The notes below the pieces were generated by a model, which worked only from the letters and a program-made list of their open reading frames with translations, had not been told where the DNA came from and did no database searches. The translations under genes and the position numbers were made by a program. 64,000 nt of DNA from Juglans regia. Taxonomy: Eukaryota; Streptophyta; Magnoliopsida; Fagales; Juglandaceae. This document shows, piece after piece, positions 58,465 through 64,000 of this stretch. Where the stretch lies: positions 22,907,098-22,971,097 of the forward strand of contig NC_049903.1 in assembly GCF_001411555.2 (NCBI RefSeq), given 5' to 3'. How positions within the stretch are numbered: position 1 is the stretch's first letter; the number at the start of each line of letters is the position of its first letter.

Positions 58465-59647
58465 GTTTATGAACATAGAAAATATAATATTTGTGAAGTT
58501 TGGTTAATTTTGAAGCTCATTTGCAAATAGTGTAAATTTAGGGCATTGGTGGCAATTTTGAAAAGTTTAAGGATATTTTTGTAAATATTAGTCTTTGAAC
58601 ATTTTTTATTATGAACATCTTCCTTAGAAAGTTCAAATCCTAACTTAGTATAACCTTATTTACAACCTATACGATTTTTCAAATTCGAATAGTTTGTAAG
58701 TTGGCCTTTAACTTACACTTTGATATTTATGATTTATAGATAAGAAATATTCTATTCATCATCCCCACACACCGCACCTTTTATTTTTATTTTTATTTTT
58801 TCTCTTACCAAATGTGTGGTATATGGATGATGAGTAGAATAATGTAATAATTTTAGAAGAATAAAACCAAAAAAAGAAAATTTTAAAAAAAGTGTGGTGT
58901 GTGGTGTGTGGCGATGATGAGAAGCAAAGCTCGAACAAATAAATTCCACATTCATGACATAAATGTCATTTGAGCATGAAACATCTTGTTATATGATACA
59001 TTGAGTACATGACTACTTGATTATATGACATGTGAAATCTTTCATCATTTGAGCCATTTTTATAAAAGTGTCATTTTCACATGAAGCATACTTATAAATG
59101 CATGACATGAAAAATAATTTCGAGCGTAGCATGAAAACTTATTTTTGTCATGAAAACTTATTTTTTTCACGACCCCAAAGGCTAGGATGAAAATTTATCT
59201 TAGTGGAACCCCTTTGTCCACTATGGAGTGAGTAAAAATGGAGTGGTAACTCTTAGGTGGACGAAGAACAGTCAATGAGTTTCGAATGAGTTCTTTTTGA
59301 AGAACGCCAGAGCGAAGTAAAAATTTTATAACACCTAAGGCTGGTGGGTGTATATGTTACACTGTTATGATGTTATAATAATGTTATGTTATGTTACCAA
59401 TACATTGAGAATGAGTCTGTAGACAGAATAATTTCAACAAAAGTTGTACAACGGTCACCGGCAAGTACTCACAATACATATGGAAAACCGTGATGATACC
59501 ATACGTTATGATGTTAATGTGATTGTTAATGATGTTGAACGATGATGAAATGTTATGTTTTTAAAGTTGAATTAAGAAAAATTTATGTGTAAGAAATGTG
59601 CCTCAAAGCTTTTTTAAAAAGTTGAGGAATCTGGATGGTAGATAAAT
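58465..59647 (+). mobile_element. LTR-B fragment, plus orientation
   Basis: 58530-58720 is the complement of the stretch 1840-2000, and 59160-59420 that of 1300-1580, in the same order. Both ends are missing: the left is cut at the Athila LTR end, the right by the CRMd LTR at 59648. The frame at 58752-58955 minus is not a gene. Confidence 0.65.
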
Positions 59648-60494
59648 TGATGGGAACCAAGGTGGGTCTAGTCTTAAAGATCATTTGCAAGTTCCAGATG
59701 GGCCAATTACAAGATCAAGAGCTAAGAAGATCAAGGAAGCAATGCAAGGATTGGTACAATTCACTTGAGACGAGTCTATCAAGAGCCGAGGATGGGCTTG
59801 AGAGAACGAAATTTAGTGATCATCCACGTGATACAAATGATAGAAGAGTTCAATATAAATTATGGCCTATTATTATGATTATGTGATTGAAGGCCTTGGA
59901 CTTGTTTATTTCATTAAAAGGGTTTATTTTATTAGTTATAGGAATTAGTCTAGAATAATTAGTCTTGAGGATGCTTGGTCCACATATGTCTTATTTCTCA
60001 TGAACTAGGGTTTTTGAGAAGGCCTTTTATTTTGGTCAATGGTTTATTTGGAAAGTTACCTTTTAGGAACTAGGGTTTAAAGAAATACTATAGCTGCTGC
60101 ACTATTCATCCAGGCGTATTTTTGGAAGAAATGGCTTTATTTTGGCTAAGATTTTAATTAGATTTTGGTTTAAATACTCTTTGTAGCCTCATGTTAAGAA
60201 GTTTATGAAATTTGATGAATTTATTCATTGTGAGTTAAATTTATCTCCTCTTGTTCTTGAATGAACTTTTGAACTTATCAAAGGCAAATCACAACCTTTG
60301 TGGAGTTCCTCCATGTAATCTTGGTTCTTGAGATAGGTTTTTCAACGGATCTAGATTTTAATATAATCTAGGTTTTTTAAACGAGTTATCAACTAGTCTA
60401 GATTTTCTATCCATTGACTTGATTTTGGTTTTCTTAGGCGAGTTTTCAAATTGATTGTAGGTTCAAGGGATTTCATTCCCACGGGTTCATATCA
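59648..60494 (+). repeat. 5' LTR of CRMd copy 3
   Basis: TGATGGGAACC to GGGTTCATATCA, 847 bp. The first 200 bases retain similarity to the polyprotein tail (KDHLQVPDGPITRSRAKKI), as expected because the LTR carries the tail's coding sequence. Confidence 0.9.
60169..60178 (+). promoter_or_regulatory. Possible TATA box of the CRMd LTR
   Basis: TTTAAATACT, about 520 bp into the LTR, kept in the LTRs of the complete copy (minus, near 47090 and 51155). Conservation across copies is the only support. Confidence 0.4.
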
Positions 60495-60496
60495 TT

Positions 60497-60509
60497 TGGT
60501 ATTCAGAGC
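60497..60509 (+). other. Primer-binding site of CRMd copy 3, with one inserted base
   Basis: TGGTATTCAGAGC: the usual 12-base site with an extra T in the middle, which would weaken tRNA pairing. Confidence 0.85.
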
Positions 60510-60800
60510 TGAGTTTCCATTCAGGTCTAATTCTATCTTTTAATTCTTGCATCTTTAAATTTTAATTTTAGGGTTGTAAAACAAAAAAGTAGGCTACCGA
60601 AATTCTGAGGGTTTTTAGTTTGGCTAAAATTTGCATCACCTAGGATTTCAGAATTCTAGGGTTTCTTGCATCTCTAAGTTCGCCAATTGCTTGGAGTGTC
60701 GTTTCACTGTTTCTCTTCTACTTCATTGTCAATTCTTATGTACTTGAATTCAATTGCTTAATTTGTCACAATTGAATATTGTTGTATGTGATTGAATTAG

Positions 60801-60902
60801 AGAAAAGAAAGGAAAAGAAAAGAAAAGAAAGGGAAAGAAAAGAACAAAAAAAGAAAACAAAATTTGAAATAAAAAAAAAAAAAGAAGAAGAAGAAAAGAA
60901 AA
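60801..60902 (+). repeat. Purine-rich leader tract of CRMd copy 3
   Basis: AGAAAAGAAAGG steps, then A-runs and (GAA)n. Counterpart of 50410-50500, but diverged in unit order. Confidence 0.8.
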
Positions 60903-61330
60903 TGTAGCATATTCGAAGGTTGCTATATAGTTACAACAAAGAGAAACAAATATATTTGTTGATTGAGCTTTATCATCAAAGGGGTTGAATACATCTTTCT
61001 AGTTGGTATTGTTTTATAATTACTGTTTCCCTCATATAAATTCCTTGAGTCTCGTGTCATTTTATTCATTCCTTATTTCTTGTTCTTGTTTCTTGGATCT
61101 ATATTACTAGTTGAAATAATATAAGGTTGTATTGTCTTGATTTAGTTCAATTAGTTCTTAAAAAACTTGCGTGGGAAAACAATTGAGGTAAAAGGTAAGA
61201 GAGTGTGAAACTATTATCGGAAAAAAGACAATTAAGAGTGAAATACGAGTGGAGTGCCATTATTCGAGTGTAAACACCTAAGGGAGTGTGTGAGGTTTTC
61301 CACTAACATTCTTTTTGTGCAGCACATTAT

Positions 61331-61492
61331 ATGATGTCTCATAGGAGTGACTCATCACCAAAGGGGATGATAGATAATTCATCCTTTGTATGTAGTATGA
61401 GCGATTGAACTTGGTGTTAGGTGAAGTGAGGGATAGGACGAATCATGAAGATGCGGTAATTAGAAATCTACAGGGTAGGATAGAGAGGAGGC
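61331..61492 (+). pseudogene. gag: CRMd gag start, cut by LTR-D
   Basis: ATGATGTCTCATAGGAG opens MMSHRSDSSPKGMIDNSSFV, then a frame change and stop near 61408. The block LGEVRDR...NLQG is recognisable (61415-61475). The LTR-D starts inside the RRRHEPS region. Confidence 0.75.
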
Positions 61493-62110
61493 TGTAACAC
61501 CCCGGTCCCACAGGGATCGAAGAGTTACTCCCTATAACTTAAAACTCACAATTCATCAATATATTTATAGACTCCAAAATATAACTTCATCAGAAATACT
61601 ACAAAATCTCTTAATAAAATCGGCCACTTCTCAGAAATCTTCTATGAGTAATCCACTATGCTTAAATAATCATCTCACTGATACTCCATAATCCTGATCC
61701 TTAGCTGGACTATTCAAAATCATCTGAAAAATATATGGAGATAAGGGGTGAGTTATTAACAACTCAGTAAGTAGAGGACATATACGAGTATGTAAACATG
61801 AGCATTTTTACAGAGTTCATAATGCAGAAACCAAACATTTTAGTATCAATATGCAAATCTCAACAATACATATTATCAGAAAATCAGAGCGATTTTTCAA
61901 ACATTTCATATTCAGAAAACCAACTTTTCATATTCAAAGACTCCTTTGGCACAACATGACTGAACATCTTCATCTTATCATACCATATCAGAACATCATA
62001 TCAGAACAGAGACCATGTTTAACCCCCGTGGTAGGGTTGTGCATCCTGCAGAAAGCCAAGCAGAACATAAATTACCATGTTACCAAAGTGATTGCACTCA
62101 GAACCGAAAC

Positions 62111-62197
62111 CACTATTATATCCCGTGGCGGGCCAGAGCTCACTATTGTATCCCGTGACAGGGCCAGAAGTCACTATTGTATCCCGTGAACAGGCCA
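62111..62197. repeat. 30-bp tandem array in LTR-D
   Basis: Three units beginning CACTATTRTATCCCGTG at 62111, 62141 and 62172. The LTR-D at 44121 lacks this expansion at the equivalent place (around 44830-44960). Confidence 0.85.
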
Positions 62198-63189
62198 CAT
62201 ATCAGAGCAAAACAGAATCAAAATCACCATACCAGAATCAGAATCAGAGTCAGAACAGAATCAGAAAGTCATGCCAAATGTTTTTCAAGTGCCACATCTT
62301 ATCAACACAGAGTACTGAACAAAATCAGATCGCAAAAGTATAACTTATTCACAAAATTTCATATTCGCTCTCTTTTTCAAAGTTCAGAAACAGAATGTCA
62401 AAAATAAGCTCATGACTACATCAGTCATGACAGAAAATACTTTCTTTTTAAACAAAATCTCATGAATAATGCAGAACAAATAACTGAGATAGTTTAACTT
62501 TCTTTTCAAAATCAAATATGTATATTTTCCAAAAATAACCTCAGCTCATTTTATTTTAATGCAAAGTCTAGCATAGGAACCCCGCTTACCTGGACTTCTT
62601 AACTTTTCAGAAATTTCCTTAGAAATACCAAACAAATACTAATCGTCACCTACAAAATAATCACGTAATTCCTGTAAATTTCATTTGAACACGTATTTTG
62701 ATATTTAAGCCTAAGTTTCTAAAATAACCTTTTAGTTTCTCAAAACCTAAAATTCTCATAACCTCAAAATATATCATCTCTTTGTAAGATCATCAATGTC
62801 AGATAATAACTTCGACTGAAACATTAAAAATTAATCTTACTTATTTACAATTATAATCAGACTATAAATTTAATACTAGATCATATAACTAAACCAAAAT
62901 ATTTTAAATTAAACAACAACTTTTATTTAATAAACTAGATCATATCTAAAAATGTTTAAAAATAAAATTACATCATTATCGATTACTTTTGAAAGAAAAC
63001 TTTGCTTAATAACAATTTAAATTGTTTAAAAGATTTCTGTAAACAAAAATAAAATAGAGTACACTAATACATATTTAAAAGTTTAAAACACGCTAATACA
63101 GCTTGTACTCAAAGGGTAAAGATGTAACTTATCTCAAATAATATATGCTTGACCAACTATACTGTAAGCTTTGTTATTTGAAAACATGC

Positions 63190-63960
63190 TCATACTACGT
63201 GAGTTAAGTTTACGCGGCAGAGGCACACCGTGAGGGAAGGGAATGTGCAACAACGCACGGAGCTGGCTGAGGTTGGTGACGCTGGGTGCGGCGCTGGGTG
63301 CAGTGGAAGGTGGTGAACTCGGTGGAGCACTGAGAGAGAGAGAGAACAACACAGTGAGAGAGATAACAGAGAGAGAGCGAGGGCTGCATGAATGTGTTTG
63401 CGGTAGCTGTGCCAGGCTGTTTCTGGTGGAGGCTTGCGGTGTTGAAGGTCATGCATGGGTTGATCATGGGGTTGAGAACGTGGAGGCTAGGCTTCTAGGG
63501 AGGCGATGGCATGGAGGATAGGGGGTTGGCCGTGGTGCAACTGTTCTGTTTTGAGGAGCAAAAATAGGGGAATTTCATGGTTTGCAACGAAGGCTACGAG
63601 AGGCGTTGGGCGGCGGCTTCGTGTGGCTGGGCAAGATGGCTTATGGTTTCACAAAGGGTTGGGCCAAGGCCAGAGGCTTCTATCATGCAGGGGAAACTCG
63701 CACGGGGGTGGTTTCCGTTCGGTTGAGTGCATACGGGAGTGCGCTTTTGTGATGGTGAGGTCATATAACAAGACTGCAAACGAGGTCTAACGCCGTGGGT
63801 GTGGAGGTATAGAGACAGCGACGGTACTGCATGGAGGTTGTGGAGGGTGGCAGCTTGTGGTGGATGATGGTTTGTGGATGGAGCTGCTTCTGTGCGTACG
63901 TGGGTGGAGATTGCCGTGGGAGTTTTAGCGGCAGCTATATGCTTGGTAAACTAACATGCA
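63190..63960 (-). other. GC-rich leader-like block of LTR-D with (GA)n
   Basis: Equivalent to 46020-46640; (GA)n at 63331-63386. The two blocks share layout more than sequence. Open frames up to 99 codons are not recognised. Confidence 0.45.
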
Positions 63961-63970
63961 GGTACGTATC

Positions 63971-63991
63971 TATATATATATATATATATAT
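63971..63991. repeat. (TA)n microsatellite, possible LTR-D TATA region
   Basis: A pure TA run of about 21 bases in the place where the other LTR-D has CTTATATATATTTG on the minus strand. Confidence 0.8.
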
Positions 63992-64000
63992 TGGCGATGG

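Larger units (their letters stand above)
59648..61492 (+). mobile_element. CRMd copy 3, 5' half
   Basis: 5' LTR (59648-60494), primer site, leader with purine tract and the first codons of gag. It is cut at 61492 by an LTR-D. Flank before the LTR is TAAAT; the right side is outside the window. The leader at 60510-61330 matches the complement of 50823-49996. Confidence 0.85.
61493..64000 (-). mobile_element. LTR-D copy, runs off the window
   Basis: Starts TGTAACACCCCGG; flank GAGGC. Colinear with 44121 onwards: GATAAGGGGTGAGTTATTAA near 61741, GTTTAACCCCCGTGGTAG near 62018, CATAGGAACCCCGCTTACCT near 62573, and the GC-rich block from 63190. Whether it is solo or full-length cannot be seen. Confidence 0.85.

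Overview
This window is plant nuclear heterochromatin. I see no ordinary host gene and no structural RNA gene. Almost every base falls in a transposable element or a piece of one. The evidence for a plant, most likely a eudicot, is the mix of families: Athila and chromovirus Ty3/gypsy elements, a plant L1-type LINE with a C-terminal RNase H, a hAT transposase of the RICESLEEPER type, and primer-binding sites matching the 3' end of initiator tRNA-Met (TGGTATCAGAGC). The many nested insertions and solo LTRs suggest a pericentromeric or similar low-recombination region; that is inference.

Names used here. LTR-A is a 4.3-4.6 kb LTR whose plus-left end reads TGTGACGCCC when the element lies on the minus strand. 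LTR-B, LTR-C and LTR-D are other LTR families with the same style of ends. CRMd is a deleted derivative of a CRM-type chromovirus. Layout from the left: hAT fragment (1-543); LTR-B (544-3112); truncated LTR-A (3135-5300); LTR-C piece (5301-6899); a two-LTR element with 4.3 kb LTRs around a 2.5 kb gag-only interior (6900-18089, minus); 3' half of a CRMd element (18090-20799) whose LTR carries an inverted solo LTR of its own family; LTR-B (20800-23871); LINE fragment (23872-24545).

From about 24546 to 58464 one old Athila-like element has been split by successive insertions: solo LTR-A (24677-29196, duplication GCTAA); LTR-C (29729-37150), which contains another solo LTR-A (32019-36627); and solo LTR-A in the opposite orientation (37222-52878, duplication ACAAC). 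That last LTR contains a LINE (37591-41030) and a solo LTR-D (44121-51728, duplication TGGTA). The LTR-D contains a complete CRMd element (46765-51619, duplication AAAAG). The Athila reading frame resumes exactly across these insertions, which fixes both boundaries and relative ages. To the right come an LTR-B piece (58465-59647), the 5' half of another CRMd element (59648-61492), and an LTR-D (61493-64000) inserted in its gag and running off the window.

The most unusual element is CRMd. It keeps LTRs, primer site, polypurine tract, a protease-like domain and the C-terminal tail that reads into the LTR. It has lost most of gag, the reverse transcriptase and the integrase core by deletions that leave a 507-codon frame open. 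The residual integrase junction has become a tandem array of 45-bp units. Both copies that retain this region share these junctions, so CRMd looks like a non-autonomous lineage and not a set of random wrecks. The LTR-A family is the second unusual item: very long LTRs, two variable tandem arrays, a cluster of up to five near-identical short hairpins, and an interior that seems to encode only gag.
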